Assembly (NCBI RefSeq): GCF_008693075.1
Contig: NZ_VXKJ01000037.1
Location: forward strand, 62,001-126,000
DNA from: Corynebacterium phocae
Lineage (GTDB): Bacteria; Actinomycetota; Actinomycetes; Mycobacteriales; Mycobacteriaceae
DNA length: 64,000 bases
Direction of reading: 5' to 3'
The notes under the pieces were generated by a model. That model searched no databases, was not told the DNA's origin, and worked only from the letters and a program-made list of their open reading frames with translations. Position numbers and translations under genes: made by a program. Within the stretch, counting starts at the first letter, position 1; every line of letters begins with the position of its first letter. Below are positions 43,644-52,819 of this stretch, one piece after another.

Positions 43644-44096
43644 CTAGGTTTCGACGAGGACGGTGAAAGGTCCTTCATTTACGGAGCTAACCTGCATCAT
43701 CGCGCCAAATCGGCCATGTTGGACTTCTATACCGGAACTTTGTAATAATTTCGATAGTTTCTCGATTATCGGTTGGGCGACCTCGCCAGAGGCGGCGTCC
43801 GACCAGGACGGCCGGCGGCCCTTGGCAGTGCGCCCGTAAAGCGTGAACTGGCTGACTAAAAGAACCGGCGCTTGGGCGTCGGAGATGCTTAGCTCCCCGT
43901 CTAAGATGCGGAGATTGGCTATTTTATCGGCCATCTTGGCTATCTTCTTCTCACACTCGGCTGGGTCTAAGGCATCTTCATGCGCGACACCAACGAGAGC
44001 CAGGAGGCCGCCGGTTTTCGGGCAATCGATGGAACCGACCACCTCACCGTCAACGGTGACACTGGCCGTGGAAACCCGCGTGAGAACAGCGCGCAT
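43644..44096 (-). CDS. dtd: D-aminoacyl-tRNA deacylase
   Basis: Hydrolyses D-aminoacyl-tRNA and mischarged Gly-tRNA(Ala), a proofreading step in translation. From ATG 44096 the 150-residue protein begins [17 protein letters not shown] and has both family motifs: SQFTLYG in the middle and NEGPFT near the C-terminus, whose Gly-Pro peptide forms the chiral filter. AAGGAG lies just upstream. The open frame extends to 44168 over the end of the neighbouring methyltransferase gene, which is not likely to be used. It is downstream of that gene on the same strand. Confidence 0.93.
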   Translation of the reverse strand: MRAVLTRVSTASVTVDGEVVGSIDCPKTGGLLALVGVAHEDALDPAECEKKIAKMADKIANLRILDGELSISDAQAPVLLVSQFTLYGRTAKGRRPSWSDAASGEVAQPIIEKLSKLLQSSGIEVQHGRFGAMMQVSSVNEGPFTVLVET

Positions 44097-44139
44097 ACTT
44101 AACTCCTTACGTGCTCTTGTAGATGTGTAAACCTGCTGC

Positions 44140-45744
44140 TTAGTCCCACTCCGCGACGCTGGGGCCAAAGTCGAGCAGCTCGGAGGGGATAACTAGCCCA
44201 TGGCGGACGAGGTCTACTATGGCCGGGACGGCTGCGTTTAGCAGTTCACCCTCGTCAAAGCCGTGGGCGGCGGCGTAAAGCCCCACGGTGTCTTCTAAGT
44301 TGAGACCGAAAGGGTTGAGACCAGAGATAATGGCGGCCAGGTGCTCGTCTACCTCGTGGCTCCAGCGCGGGCCTTCCGTGCGGGTAAGGCGTAGTGCCGC
44401 TTGAGAAAAAGCGGACCCGCCATCACCTGCCACGCTGATATCCTCCTTTGCCAACCCCGGTCTGGGAGCAAAATTCTTCGTCTCAATTTCTCCCGGAACC
44501 AACCCCGCCAGCCAGCTCGCGCGCAGGAAGTACTCTTCTACCTCCGGCCCCAGCGCATCTTCAAAATCCTGCGGCAGGTATTCGGCCAAGACATCCGAAG
44601 GTTCATCATCAGCGATACGCTGGATAGCTACGAACCCAAACCCAATTCCGTGGACATCGTGGTTGTGAAAATGTTCCAGCCAAGCCTTTGCCTGGGCGCG
44701 GCCCTGAGAGGAGCGAACATCCACCGACTCGTCTTTCAACCAGGTGGAGACGTACAAGGCTGGATCCGCCGCGTCGCGCTGAATGATCCAGGCGCGCACC
44801 CCCTTGTCAGGGAGCCAGGACGCTACGCGCTGTTGCCAGGGAATATCCCCCTGATGAATCCACGCGCCCAGGATGTGGGCTGTTCCACCCTGGTTGAGAT
44901 AGTTGGTGACTTGGGAGACAACCAGCTCAGTCGCGCCGTCGAGGTTCAGACCGGAGTCCCGGTAGACATGGCCCACCTTTGGCATTCCCACCACAAACGG
45001 TGGGTTGGCTACCACCCGGTCGAACGTGCGTCCCTCCACCGGTTCAAACCAAGAACCTTGGAGCAACTCCACGCGGTTCTTAGCCGCATATCCGGCTCCG
45101 GCCACGGTGGCCGCGGCCAACACTAGGGCGCGGTCGTGGACGTCCGTGCCGGTGATGGCGTCCGCACTATGAAGCTGTCCCAGTAGCTGTACACCGGAGC
45201 CAGTTCCCAGATCCAGGACGGAGGACACAGGGGAGGTGGGGATGGATTGCAGCAACGATAAAGAAGCCGAACCCACTCCCAGCACGTGGTCCGGTCCGGG
45301 AACGTGATCCACGAGTGAGGCGTCCACGTCCGAAAAGACCCAGTAGTTGCGCCCCACAATCACGTGCGGCCGGATGTCCAGGGCAATGACAAACCTGCCG
45401 GCCGGCTGGGTATCTTCGCCGGTGGCAGGCTCTTCCGGGACGGCCACGGCGGCGTCGACAAGTTGGGCGGCAACCTTGGCTCCCAGAGCCCGAGCTAGAT
45501 CTTCGAGAGAAACGGGGTCGTGGAGCACGAAAGCGCGGATAACCAGGTCCAGGCTCGATCCGCCGCGGGTGGCCATTACCACCGGAGCCGGCTCACCACG
45601 GTAGAGCGCCTCAGTATATTCCGGGCCCAGGTGTCCCGCCAGGCCGTCAGCGGTGTAACCGACCTCCTTGAATACTGCCACCAAGTCCTCGGCTACCTGG
45701 GCCGGGACCACGCGGCCATCCAGCTTGGTGAAATAGTTATTCAT
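44140..45744 (-). CDS. SAM-dependent methyltransferase with NPPF motif (HemK/RlmG-like)
   Basis: The 534-residue protein has a non-catalytic N-terminal domain (about 1-130), a Rossmann methyltransferase domain with SAM loop LDLGTGSG (177-184), '[19 protein letters not shown]' and the N-methylation motif NPPF (247-250), then a long C-terminal region of about 200 residues. NPPF/Y suggests methylation of an amide or exocyclic amine in protein, rRNA or DNA, as in PrmC or RlmG; the target is not known. Its ATG at 45744 overlaps the DUF3099 stop (ATGA), so the two are translationally coupled; dtd follows. Confidence 0.8.
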   Translation of the reverse strand: MNNYFTKLDGRVVPAQVAEDLVAVFKEVGYTADGLAGHLGPEYTEALYRGEPAPVVMATRGGSSLDLVIRAFVLHDPVSLEDLARALGAKVAAQLVDAAVAVPEEPATGEDTQPAGRFVIALDIRPHVIVGRNYWVFSDVDASLVDHVPGPDHVLGVGSASLSLLQSIPTSPVSSVLDLGTGSGVQLLGQLHSADAITGTDVHDRALVLAAATVAGAGYAAKNRVELLQGSWFEPVEGRTFDRVVANPPFVVGMPKVGHVYRDSGLNLDGATELVVSQVTNYLNQGGTAHILGAWIHQGDIPWQQRVASWLPDKGVRAWIIQRDAADPALYVSTWLKDESVDVRSSQGRAQAKAWLEHFHNHDVHGIGFGFVAIQRIADDEPSDVLAEYLPQDFEDALGPEVEEYFLRASWLAGLVPGEIETKNFAPRPGLAKEDISVAGDGGSAFSQAALRLTRTEGPRWSHEVDEHLAAIISGLNPFGLNLEDTVGLYAAAHGFDEGELLNAAVPAIVDLVRHGLVIPSELLDFGPSVAEWD

Positions 45745-46145
45745 GGTGTCTCCTTATCTGAACCGTGCTCGTGCTCGGTATGGTCGATTGTCGAAGGCAA
45801 CGGCGCGGGTAGCTGCGCCAATTTCTGCTGTTGGAGCTGTTGGCGCTCCAAATCCTGCATCTGTTGCCTGGCCATGCCCGGCCGGTAAGCCATTCTTTCC
45901 CGCTCGTCGCGTACCTGGCCCTTGGAGTTTCCCAGCACCACCGCTATCCACGGCAGGGGGATAGTAATGCCAGCCACTATCGCAGCGGCAACCCACCAGT
46001 GATAGTAGACAAAGATCGAGCACAAAATCAGCGGAGGAATGCGCAGGCCTTGCAAAACGAGGTACTCCACCTCACGCCGGTGCCGGTCTTGGCCCGGGCC
46101 AACCTTGGCGTCCGTAATGAGGTGAGGTTTGCGCTTTCCTTTCAT
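45741..46145 (-). CDS. DUF3099 membrane protein
   Basis: From ATG 46145 the 134-residue protein begins MKGKRKPHLITDAKVGPGQD, typical of DUF3099, with two membrane helices ('LRIPPLILCSIFVYYHW' and 'WVAAAIVAGITIPLPWIAVVL', about 32-75) and a Gln-rich helical tail ('QQMQDLERQQLQQQKLAQL'). The open frame runs to 46274, over the divergent gene, and is not used. Ribosome-binding signal is weak, so a short leader is possible. The stop overlaps the methyltransferase start by 4 bp. DUF3099 has no known function. Confidence 0.8.
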   Translation of the reverse strand: MKGKRKPHLITDAKVGPGQDRHRREVEYLVLQGLRIPPLILCSIFVYYHWWVAAAIVAGITIPLPWIAVVLGNSKGQVRDERERMAYRPGMARQQMQDLERQQLQQQKLAQLPAPLPSTIDHTEHEHGSDKETP

Positions 46146-46193
46146 AGCAACCCACGTTACCTGGTTAACTCGCACAACCATGCGTTGGTGGGG

Positions 46194-46199
46194 CATTAT
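46194..46199 (+). promoter_or_regulatory. -10 box for the DUF3039 gene (probably leaderless)
   Basis: CATTAT ends seven bases before the GTG at 46207, and there is no Shine-Dalgarno sequence between, so the message is probably leaderless. Confidence 0.45.
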
Positions 46200-46206
46200 G
46201 GTGGGC

Positions 46207-46446
46207 GTGAGTACGACAACAAAGACAATTGAGCGCCCAGATGTCCGTGATGAAACCTCAACGGGAAACGACACCCCAAAGTTCTTCCACTACGTGAAAA
46301 AGGATCGAATCCTCGACTCCGCCGTAAACGGCAGTTTTGTGGTCGCACTATGCGGGGACACCTTCCCGGTTACCAAGCAGGCCAAACCGGGATCCCCGGT
46401 GTGCCCTGATTGCGAGAAAGCCTACAAGGCACTGCGTCGTAAGTGA
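46207..46446 (+). CDS. DUF3039 small zinc-ribbon-like protein
   Basis: The 79-residue protein from GTG 46207 begins VSTTTKTIERPDVRD and has the DUF3039 core 'FFHYVKKDRILDSAVNGSFVVALCGDTFPV' and 'GSPVCPDCEKAYKALRR'; three cysteines (CGDTF, CPDC) and a histidine may bind zinc. The upstream frame (to 46129) overlaps the divergent DUF3099 gene. Its stop overlaps the next gene's GTG (GTGA), so expression with the helicase is tightly coupled. Function unknown; the family is actinobacterial. Confidence 0.85.
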   Translation: MSTTTKTIERPDVRDETSTGNDTPKFFHYVKKDRILDSAVNGSFVVALCGDTFPVTKQAKPGSPVCPDCEKAYKALRRK

Positions 46447-48194
46447 GCAAGAATAAAGGCCAGCTGCGCGCGTGGCAGCAAGCTGCCCTGGATAAGTTCA
46501 TGGCCACCCGCCCACGCGATTTCATGGCGGTGGCAACCCCCGGAGCGGGCAAGACCACATTCGCGCTGCGTATTGCCAGTGACCTCGTGGAGGACAAGAC
46601 GGTCAACCGGGTTATCGTGGTGGTCCCCACCGAACACCTCAAAGTGCAGTGGTCGCAAGCCGCCGCGCGCGTGGGCTTAGCCCTAGACCCGGAGTTTAAA
46701 AACTCCTCCGCCGTCAACCCCGCCATGGACGGGGTAGTGGTCACCTACGCCCAGGTGGGCATGCACCCCTTCAAACACCACGCCGTAGCATCCGCCAAGA
46801 AGTCGCTGGTCATCCTGGACGAGATTCACCACGCCGGTGACGCCAAGAGCTGGGGCGACGGTGTTCGTGAAGCCTACCTTGATGCCGTGCACCGATTGGC
46901 GCTGACGGGCACCCCTTTCCGCTCAGATGACTCGCGGATTCCCTTCGTCCGCTACGAGGAAGACGGGGAGGGTCACTTAGTCTCCCGCGCGGATCACACC
47001 TATGACTACGGTGCAGCACTCGCAGACGGCGTGGTCCGGCCCGTAGTGTTCCTTTCCTACTCCGGGGAATCCCGCTGGCGCGATAGTGCCGGTGAGGAGT
47101 ACGCGGCCCGGTTGGGCGATATCCTAAAACCCGAACACATTGCCCGCGCTTGGCGCACCGCCCTAGACCCCAAAGGGGACTGGATTCCCGCCGTCTTGCA
47201 AGCCGCCCACACCCGACTCCTGCAGGTGCGCCGCGTAGTACCCGACGCCGGCGGGCTGGTGCTAGCCACCGACACGCAAACTGCACGTGCCTACGCCAAA
47301 ATCTTGAAGCAAATGTCTAGCACCCCAGTGTCCGTCATTTTGTCGGATGACCCGGGTTCCTCCAAGCGCATCAAGGAGTTTGACCAATCCAACGATGAGT
47401 GGATGGTGGCCGTGCGCATGGTCTCCGAGGGTGTGGACGTTCCGCGGCTTTCCGTGGGCGTGTACGCCACGTCAGCTTCCACGCCGTTGTTTTTCGCCCA
47501 GGCCATCGGGCGCTTTGTGCGAAAACGCGCCAAAGGCGAAACCGCGTCCGTATTCCTGCCTTCCGTCCCCGTCCTGCTGGGACTGGCGGAGAACATGGAA
47601 AAATCCCGCGACCACGTCCTGGGAGGGGAGAAGCCGGACAAAGAAGGCTGGGATGATGACCTGCTCGATGAGGCCAACCAGAAGAAAACCGAACCGGACT
47701 TGTTGGAGAAGTCCTACGAAGCCCTGGGCGCGGAAGCGGAGTTTTCCGGTCTGCTCTACAACGGATCGCAGTTTACTACCGGTCAGGGCGACGTGGATGA
47801 TGATTTCCTGGGGATCCCTGGACTACTCGACGCGGACCAGGTCAAAGATCTACTCCGAAAGAAACAGTCCGAGGAGCTAGACCGCCGCGATGCGGAAGAA
47901 AAAGCGCGCCGGGCTGCCGAGGCAGCCGAGGCCCACCGCCGCGACATCTTTGGACTGCCCTCCGCCCCGCAGCGTGGCGCGGGAAAGGCCGTGCCCGCCA
48001 GCGACGGAGTGGTAGACGAGCTGGAAAAGCTCCGCAAAGAACTCAATACCGTGGTCTCCATCCAGGCACAGAACTCCGGGCGCCCCCACGGTGCCATCCA
48101 CACCGAGGCCCGCAAGGCCTGCGGCGGTCCGCCCACCGCTCTGTGCAATGCCAAGCAGTTGCGCGAGCGCATAGACTACTTGCGCTCTTGGTAG
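46443..48194 (+). CDS. Superfamily 2 DEAD/DEAH helicase, translationally coupled to DUF3039
   Basis: The 583-residue protein starts at GTG 46443. It has motif I TPGAGKT (32-38), motif II DEIH (126-129), 'LTGTPFRSDD' (motif III), and in the C-terminal RecA lobe 'MVSEGVDVPRLSVGVYAT' (V) and 'FFAQAIGRFVRKRAKGE' (VI, Q-x-x-GR-x-x-R). This order resembles type III restriction/UvrB-like or ComF-like SF2 helicases. The last 150 residues are charged and coiled, ending 'CGGPPTALCNAKQLRERIDYLRSW', a short Cys-bearing motif. Conserved in corynebacteria between sigA and dtd-like genes; role unknown, nucleic-acid repair or processing is likely. Confidence 0.8.
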   Translation: MSKNKGQLRAWQQAALDKFMATRPRDFMAVATPGAGKTTFALRIASDLVEDKTVNRVIVVVPTEHLKVQWSQAAARVGLALDPEFKNSSAVNPAMDGVVVTYAQVGMHPFKHHAVASAKKSLVILDEIHHAGDAKSWGDGVREAYLDAVHRLALTGTPFRSDDSRIPFVRYEEDGEGHLVSRADHTYDYGAALADGVVRPVVFLSYSGESRWRDSAGEEYAARLGDILKPEHIARAWRTALDPKGDWIPAVLQAAHTRLLQVRRVVPDAGGLVLATDTQTARAYAKILKQMSSTPVSVILSDDPGSSKRIKEFDQSNDEWMVAVRMVSEGVDVPRLSVGVYATSASTPLFFAQAIGRFVRKRAKGETASVFLPSVPVLLGLAENMEKSRDHVLGGEKPDKEGWDDDLLDEANQKKTEPDLLEKSYEALGAEAEFSGLLYNGSQFTTGQGDVDDDFLGIPGLLDADQVKDLLRKKQSEELDRRDAEEKARRAAEAAEAHRRDIFGLPSAPQRGAGKAVPASDGVVDELEKLRKELNTVVSIQAQNSGRPHGAIHTEARKACGGPPTALCNAKQLRERIDYLRSW

Positions 48195-48311
48195 TGCTGC
48201 TAGGGGAGTAGTGGTACAGCCCCCGTGCACAAAGCCTGCCCCAAACCAGGCTTTTTAGGCCCGGACCGGTGGCGGCGTAGCTCAGATGTTTCCTGAATGT
48301 AATCGAAATGC

Positions 48312-48330
48312 GACGCTAAGGCTTACCTAT
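48312..48330 (-). promoter_or_regulatory. DtxR-box-like sequence upstream of the DUF4190-type gene
   Basis: On the minus strand ATAGGTAAGCCTTAGCGTC matches the DtxR consensus at 12 of 19 positions, including 10 of the central 11. It lies about 20 bp upstream of a candidate -10 box (TAGGGT, near 48347), a position suited to regulation of the gene at 48402. Confidence 0.4.
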
Positions 48331-48401
48331 TCCGGTATCTTTCCGGTAGGGTGGCCTGCGAACGTTTAAAGACTAGAAGACTAGAGAAAGGCTCACCAAC
48401 A

Positions 48402-48938
48402 GTGACCAATCCAAACACCCCCTACGGCGACAACAACGACACCAACGGGCTTCCTTCCTACGGCAATGAGACCCACCAGGCGGGCGCTGTGAACCACGAC
48501 CAGGGAGCTGCCTACGGCAATAACGCCCCGGTAGCCGGCTATGGGGCAGGTCCTGTGGGATACGAAAATACTCAGATCCCGGCCGAGAAAAACAAGCTTG
48601 CCCCCTGGGCGCTTGGCGTGGGTATTTTGGCCCTGCTCTCCCTGCTGCTGGTGCTACCACCATTCCTACTGGGTCCAATTGGCATCATCCTGGCCATCAT
48701 TGCCCTGGTAAAGGGGAAGAAACTGCCTAAGGAGCTGAGCCGCACTTGGATGTCAGTAGTTGGCCTTGTTACCTCGGTTCTGGCCCTACTCGGCGCCATC
48801 GGCTTTATTGCCTTGGGTGTGTCCCTTTTCAACAGCACCGGTGCGCAGGACTGCATGGGTCTAGAAACCCAGGTCGCCGTGGAGCAGTGCCTGGAAGAAA
48901 AACTCAACACGGAGATTAACGGCGAAACCCAGCAGTAG
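48402..48938 (+). CDS. DUF4190-like small membrane protein
   Basis: The 178-residue protein from GTG 48402 begins VTNPNTPYGDNNDTNGLPSY: an Asn/Tyr/Gly-rich disordered region of about 60 residues, then two membrane segments ('LAPWALGVGILALLSLLLVLPPFLLGPIGIILAIIALVKG' and 'WMSVVGLVTSVLALLGAIGFIALG'), as in DUF4190 proteins, and a short exported tail with two cysteines (QDCMGLE, EQCLEEK). GAGAAAGG is about ten bases upstream. It ends at a strong terminator. A DtxR-like box upstream hints at iron control. Function is unknown. Confidence 0.8.
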   Translation: MTNPNTPYGDNNDTNGLPSYGNETHQAGAVNHDQGAAYGNNAPVAGYGAGPVGYENTQIPAEKNKLAPWALGVGILALLSLLLVLPPFLLGPIGIILAIIALVKGKKLPKELSRTWMSVVGLVTSVLALLGAIGFIALGVSLFNSTGAQDCMGLETQVAVEQCLEEKLNTEINGETQQ

Positions 48939-48986
48939 TTCGTAGAACTACAGCTTCAAGGTAAGCCCCAAGGGGGCTACCGCTCC

Positions 48987-49034
48987 GCCGGGGCGCAGGA
49001 AACCCACACCGGGACCTGCGCCCCGGCTTTGCTT
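48987..49034 (+). terminator. Intrinsic terminator of the DUF4190-like gene
   Basis: GCCGGGGCGCAGG pairs perfectly with CCTGCGCCCCGGC (13 bp) and is followed by TTTGCTTT. Confidence 0.8.
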
Positions 49035-49100
49035 TGCCTCTACGGCCCGCCGCCAAACCATCGCGCGCAACATGGGCCCCGGGCGCGGACACCGAACATA

Positions 49101-49147
49101 AAGAAACCGCCACCGCCTTGCCCACACATGGGGGAAGGCGGTGGCGG
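49101..49147 (-). terminator. Intrinsic terminator of sigA
   Basis: On the minus strand CCGCCACCGCCTT pairs with AAGGCGGTGGCGG (13 bp) and is followed by TTTCTTTAT. It is just past the sigA stop. Confidence 0.85.
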
Positions 49148-49168
49148 CGTTAAGTCCGCGTTGGAAAG

Positions 49169-50731
49169 CTAGTCCAGGTAGTCGCGCAGTACCTGAGAAC
49201 GCGATGGGTGGCGCAGCTTGGACATGGTCTTGGACTCGATCTGGCGAATACGCTCGCGCGTGACACCGTAGACCTGACCAATTTCGTCCAGTGTCCGGGG
49301 CATACCGTCGGTCAAGCCAAAGCGCAGACGGACCACACCGGCTTCCCGCTCGGATAGCGTAAGAAGGACGTCTTGCAACTGATCCTGGAGGAGCGTGAAG
49401 GACACCGCGTCGACGGCTACCACGGCCTCAGAATCCTCGATGAAGTCACCTAACTGTGAGTCACCCTCATCACCGATGTTTTGGTCCAAGGAGATGGGCT
49501 CGCGGGCGTACTGCTGGATCTCCATCACCTTTTCCTCGGTGATGTCCATTTCCTTAGCCAGCTCCTGCGGGGTTGGCTCGCGGCCCAGGTCTTGCAAGAG
49601 CTCGCGTTGGATACGGCCCAGCTTGTTGATAACTTCTACCATGTGGACCGGGATGCGGATGGTACGCGCCTGGTCGGCCATGGCACGGGTGATAGCTTGG
49701 CGGATCCACCAGGTGGCGTAGGTGGAGAATTTGTAGCCCTTGGTGTAGTCGAACTTTTCCACCGCGCGGATTAGGCCGAGGTTTCCTTCTTGGATCAGGT
49801 CTAGGAACGCCATGCCGCGGCCGGTGTAGCGCTTTGCCAAAGAAACCACCAAGCGGAGGTTTGCTTCCAACAGGTGGTTCTTAGCCTTGCGGCCATCACG
49901 GGCAATAGCGCGCAGATCGCGTTTGTCTGCGGGCTTAAGGGATTTTTCTTTATCCCCGTCTTTCTGAGCCTGGATAGCGTCATCGAGCTTGTGCTGGGCG
50001 TAAAGGCCGGCTTCGATGCGTTCAGCAAGGGAAACTTCCTGCTCAGCGTTGAGCAGCGCAACTTTACCAATCTGCTTGAGGTAGGCGCGGACCGAGTCAG
50101 CAGACGCGGTAAGCTCAGCGTCCTTGCGGGCTTGGCGCAATGCCGCAGACTCATCCTCATCCCAGACGGCTTTTCCGGCCTCATCCTCATCAGAGTCTTC
50201 GTCCTCCGCGTCTTCATCGTCCTCGTCGATATCAGCCGGGAGGTCCTCATCAATATCTTCGTCGTCTACCAAGGCGTCCGGATCTACGTCCTCAACATCC
50301 GAATCCACATCCGGATCGACTGGTAGATCATCATCCTCCTCAGCCTCAACGGAAACCTTCTCTGGTGCGGTGTCCTTGGACTCCGCAGACTTACGAACCG
50401 TCTTCTTGGCAGTGGTTTTCTTGGCAGCAGTCTTTTTAACTGTTGCTTTCTTCGCAGTCTTCTTCGTGGCCGCAGTGGAGGCTTTCTTGGCCGCCTTCTT
50501 AGCGGTCTTCTTCGTAGTTTTCTTGGCAGACTTCTTCGCGGTTTTCTTCGCGGGCTCCTTATCTGCCTTCTTGGTAGTCTTCTTTGCGGTCTTCTTGGCC
50601 GTCTTTTTGGCGGTTTTCTTTGCCGTTTTCTTGGCGGTTTTCTTTGCCGTGCGCTTGGTTACGCCAGCGCTAGAGGAGTCAACTTCTGCGTTGCCGTCCT
50701 GTGCCTGTGCTGAAGATTCAGTGGCTGCCAC
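49169..50731 (-). CDS. sigA: Principal RNA polymerase sigma factor SigA
   Basis: Housekeeping sigma-70 factor. The 520-residue protein has an unusual N-terminus: residues about 27-113 are a Lys/Ala/Thr low-complexity tail of KKTA-type repeats like bacterial histone H1-like proteins, then about 70 residues very rich in Asp and Glu (125-195). The conserved part follows: region 1.2 '[29 protein letters not shown]', region 2 '[21 protein letters not shown]', '[20 protein letters not shown]', region 3, and region 4 '[24 protein letters not shown]'. GTG 50731 has AAGG/AAAGGG upstream. It is upstream of no operon; ppgK is next on the same strand. Confidence 0.96.
   Translation of the reverse strand: MAATESSAQAQDGNAEVDSSSAGVTKRTAKKTAKKTAKKTAKKTAKKTAKKTTKKADKEPAKKTAKKSAKKTTKKTAKKAAKKASTAATKKTAKKATVKKTAAKKTTAKKTVRKSAESKDTAPEKVSVEAEEDDDLPVDPDVDSDVEDVDPDALVDDEDIDEDLPADIDEDDEDAEDEDSDEDEAGKAVWDEDESAALRQARKDAELTASADSVRAYLKQIGKVALLNAEQEVSLAERIEAGLYAQHKLDDAIQAQKDGDKEKSLKPADKRDLRAIARDGRKAKNHLLEANLRLVVSLAKRYTGRGMAFLDLIQEGNLGLIRAVEKFDYTKGYKFSTYATWWIRQAITRAMADQARTIRIPVHMVEVINKLGRIQRELLQDLGREPTPQELAKEMDITEEKVMEIQQYAREPISLDQNIGDEGDSQLGDFIEDSEAVVAVDAVSFTLLQDQLQDVLLTLSEREAGVVRLRFGLTDGMPRTLDEIGQVYGVTRERIRQIESKTMSKLRHPSRSQVLRDYLD
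50386..50653 (-). repeat. Low-complexity KKTA-type coding repeat in sigA
   Basis: About 270 bp of degenerate 12-bp units (minus strand AAGAAAACCGCC-like) encode the Lys/Ala/Thr tail of SigA. Such tracts expand and contract by slippage. Confidence 0.75.
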
Positions 50732-50945
50732 GTACGCCCTTTCGCCTTAAGTTTCATAGTTGACTACCAACGCGCCTCGCAGTTATGAAGCGAGGCGCAA
50801 AGTTGGATAGTCATTTGTAGGATCGACCGCCCAGTATAACGCAAAACCCCAAAGCGATGTGACACCAGGCGGTTGAATTCCTCTTTGTCAAGGGGTTAGC
50901 CGGAAAATTTTTTCACAACCGGAAAATCCGGGCAGTCGGGAGAGC

Positions 50946-51740
50946 TTAGGACTGACGTTCAATCCGGTCGGTGATAGCCATGGCGGCACCCACAATCCCC
51001 GCCCGGTTCTTCAGCTTCGCGGGCAACACCGGGGTAGTGGTCTCAAGTAGCGGCCCCCACTTGTCAAACTTGCGGGAAACCCCGCCGCCAACAATGAAAA
51101 CGTCCGGGTTAAACAGGTTTGAGTACTCGTTGAGGACCACGTTGAGCCGCTTTGCCCACTTCTTGAAACTAAGACCTTCACGTTCCCTGACGGCGGAGGA
51201 AGCCTGGTGTTCTGCCTTCATGTCACCCACGAGCATGTGACCCAATTCGGTGTTGGGGAACAACTTGCCGTCAAGGAGGAAGGCGGAGCCAATGCCAGTG
51301 CCCAGAGTGAGGAACAAGACAGCGCCCTTCTTAGCGAGATCTTCGCCATAAGCGACCTCAGCAAGCCCGGCGGCGTCGGCGTCGTTGAGGATGGCCACCT
51401 GGCGGCCGTCCAAGTGGCGGGCGAAGAGCTCATCCAGGTCGAGCCCCAACCATGCCTGGTCGATGTTGCCGGCGGAGCGAAGCCTATTGTTTTGAACCAC
51501 GCCGGGAAGAGTGATGCCAATGGGGCCTTCCCACCCCAGCTCATCTGCGACCTTTCTGATGGTTGCGGCCACGGCGTCCGGCGTGGCGGGCTTGGGGGTT
51601 TCAATCCGCACCCTTTCGGTGGCAAACTCACCAGTTTCAAGGTCCACCACGGCCCCTTTGATTCCGGACCCGCCCACGTCAATGCCTAGCGCCAGTTTTC
51701 GTGGTTTGTCAGAAACGTTCTGCGAAGAATTTTTAGTCAT
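50946..51740 (-). CDS. ppgK: Polyphosphate glucokinase PpgK
   Basis: Phosphorylates glucose with polyphosphate (or ATP), bypassing the PTS. From ATG 51740 the 264-residue protein has the ROK-type phosphate loop DVGGSGIKG (21-29), 'LNDADAAGLAEV' with the catalytic Asp, 'TLGTGIGSA' and 'GHMLVGDMKAEHQASS', typical of actinobacterial PpgK. Length and its place beside sigA match C. glutamicum. The open frame continues over the divergent suhB gene but is not used. A TACACT -10 box seven bases before ATG predicts a leaderless message. Confidence 0.93.
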   Translation of the reverse strand: MTKNSSQNVSDKPRKLALGIDVGGSGIKGAVVDLETGEFATERVRIETPKPATPDAVAATIRKVADELGWEGPIGITLPGVVQNNRLRSAGNIDQAWLGLDLDELFARHLDGRQVAILNDADAAGLAEVAYGEDLAKKGAVLFLTLGTGIGSAFLLDGKLFPNTELGHMLVGDMKAEHQASSAVREREGLSFKKWAKRLNVVLNEYSNLFNPDVFIVGGGVSRKFDKWGPLLETTTPVLPAKLKNRAGIVGAAMAITDRIERQS

Positions 51741-51747
51741 GCCAACT

Positions 51748-51753
51748 AGTGTA
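51748..51753 (-). promoter_or_regulatory. -10 box of ppgK (leaderless)
   Basis: TACACT on the minus strand is seven bases before ATG 51740 and no Shine-Dalgarno sequence is present. Confidence 0.55.
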
Positions 51754-51774
51754 GAAGAAGGCAGAATAGATGGC

Positions 51775-52680
51775 ATGAATAACAACCAATCTGGTGTCCC
51801 TGATGGTAAAACCCCCACGTCCAACGCCGGGTTCTCGCAAGATTTTTTCCAACAGCTGCAAGATTTAGCGGTGGAAGCGGCCGTGGGGGCGGCGGAAATA
51901 GTCAGAGCGCGCAGGGCGGACCTGGTGGCCGAGGGTGGATTGGCCGCGGTAACTGAAGCTAAGGGCACCGCCGAAGACCCAGTCACAGTAGTAGACAAAG
52001 CCAGTGAGGATTACATAGTCAACTATCTATCCAGCCGGCGTCCCAACGACGGTTTTCTCGGTGAGGAGGGGGCGTTAGCGGATTCTTCCACCGGGGTGAC
52101 TTGGGTAATTGACCCGATAGACGGAACCGTCAATTTCCTCTACGCGATCCCCGAATACGCGGTGTCAATTGGCGCCGTCGTTAATGGTGAACCCGTAGCC
52201 GGCGCAGTAGTTAACGTTGCGCTTGGTGACACCTATTACGCCGGGCGGGGTTTGGGCGCTTTTGTTCAACGCCCTGGGGAAGACGCCGTGAGACTTTTCC
52301 CCAGTGATGAAAATAGGTTGTCCATGACCTTGCTTGCCACCGGCTTTGCCTACAAATCTCACTGGAGAAAAGCGCAGGCGGAACTGTTGGTCAAGGTCCT
52401 CCCGCGCGTTCGTGACATCCGCCGGGCTGGCTCGGCCGCCTTGGACATCTGCCACGTCGCGGAGGGCCGGGTGGACGCCTATTACGAGCATGGCACTAAG
52501 GCCTGGGATTTCGCAGGCGCGACCATTATTGCCAGGGAAGCGGGTGCGGTGGTCCACCACCCGGGAATGCAGTCCAGGGGAGATTCTCCGGAGCTTTTCC
52601 TGGCGGGCAACCCCGGTATTGCGCAACGGTTGGGAAAATTATTATTCACGTTGGGGGCCGGTGAGGTTTTGCCAGTTTAG
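51775..52680 (+). CDS. suhB: Inositol monophosphatase family protein SuhB
   Basis: Mg-dependent phosphatase of inositol monophosphate (or related sugar phosphates), feeding mycothiol and phosphatidylinositol synthesis. From ATG 51775 the 301-residue protein has metal-binding motifs GEEG (96-99), DPIDGTVNF (113-121) and WDFAGA (244-249). The first 20 residues are not conserved. It is divergent from ppgK with only 34 bp between starts, so both promoters overlap and the message is probably leaderless or nearly so. In C. glutamicum the equivalent gene follows the same ppgK-suhB order. Confidence 0.9.
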   Translation: MNNNQSGVPDGKTPTSNAGFSQDFFQQLQDLAVEAAVGAAEIVRARRADLVAEGGLAAVTEAKGTAEDPVTVVDKASEDYIVNYLSSRRPNDGFLGEEGALADSSTGVTWVIDPIDGTVNFLYAIPEYAVSIGAVVNGEPVAGAVVNVALGDTYYAGRGLGAFVQRPGEDAVRLFPSDENRLSMTLLATGFAYKSHWRKAQAELLVKVLPRVRDIRRAGSAALDICHVAEGRVDAYYEHGTKAWDFAGATIIAREAGAVVHHPGMQSRGDSPELFLAGNPGIAQRLGKLLFTLGAGEVLPV

Positions 52681-52819
52681 GGCGGGCTTTGTCCGCATGG
52701 GGGTGATAATTTTCTAGCCCCTGTCGTGGCGCATTATGACTTTTATGAGTTTGTCGTTTAATATGCGCGATCGGTAAAAGCACCAGAATTAGAAACCAAC
52801 TTCAGAAGGGACGCCCACC

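Noticed and set aside
44401..45126. Long plus-strand frame (241 codons) inside the methyltransferase gene
   Set aside because: Antisense shadow of a well-supported gene; no ribosome-binding site or recognisable domain.
50124..50750. Plus-strand Ser/Phe/Val-rich frame opposite the sigA tail
   Set aside because: It is the complement of the Lys/Glu/Asp low-complexity tract of sigA.
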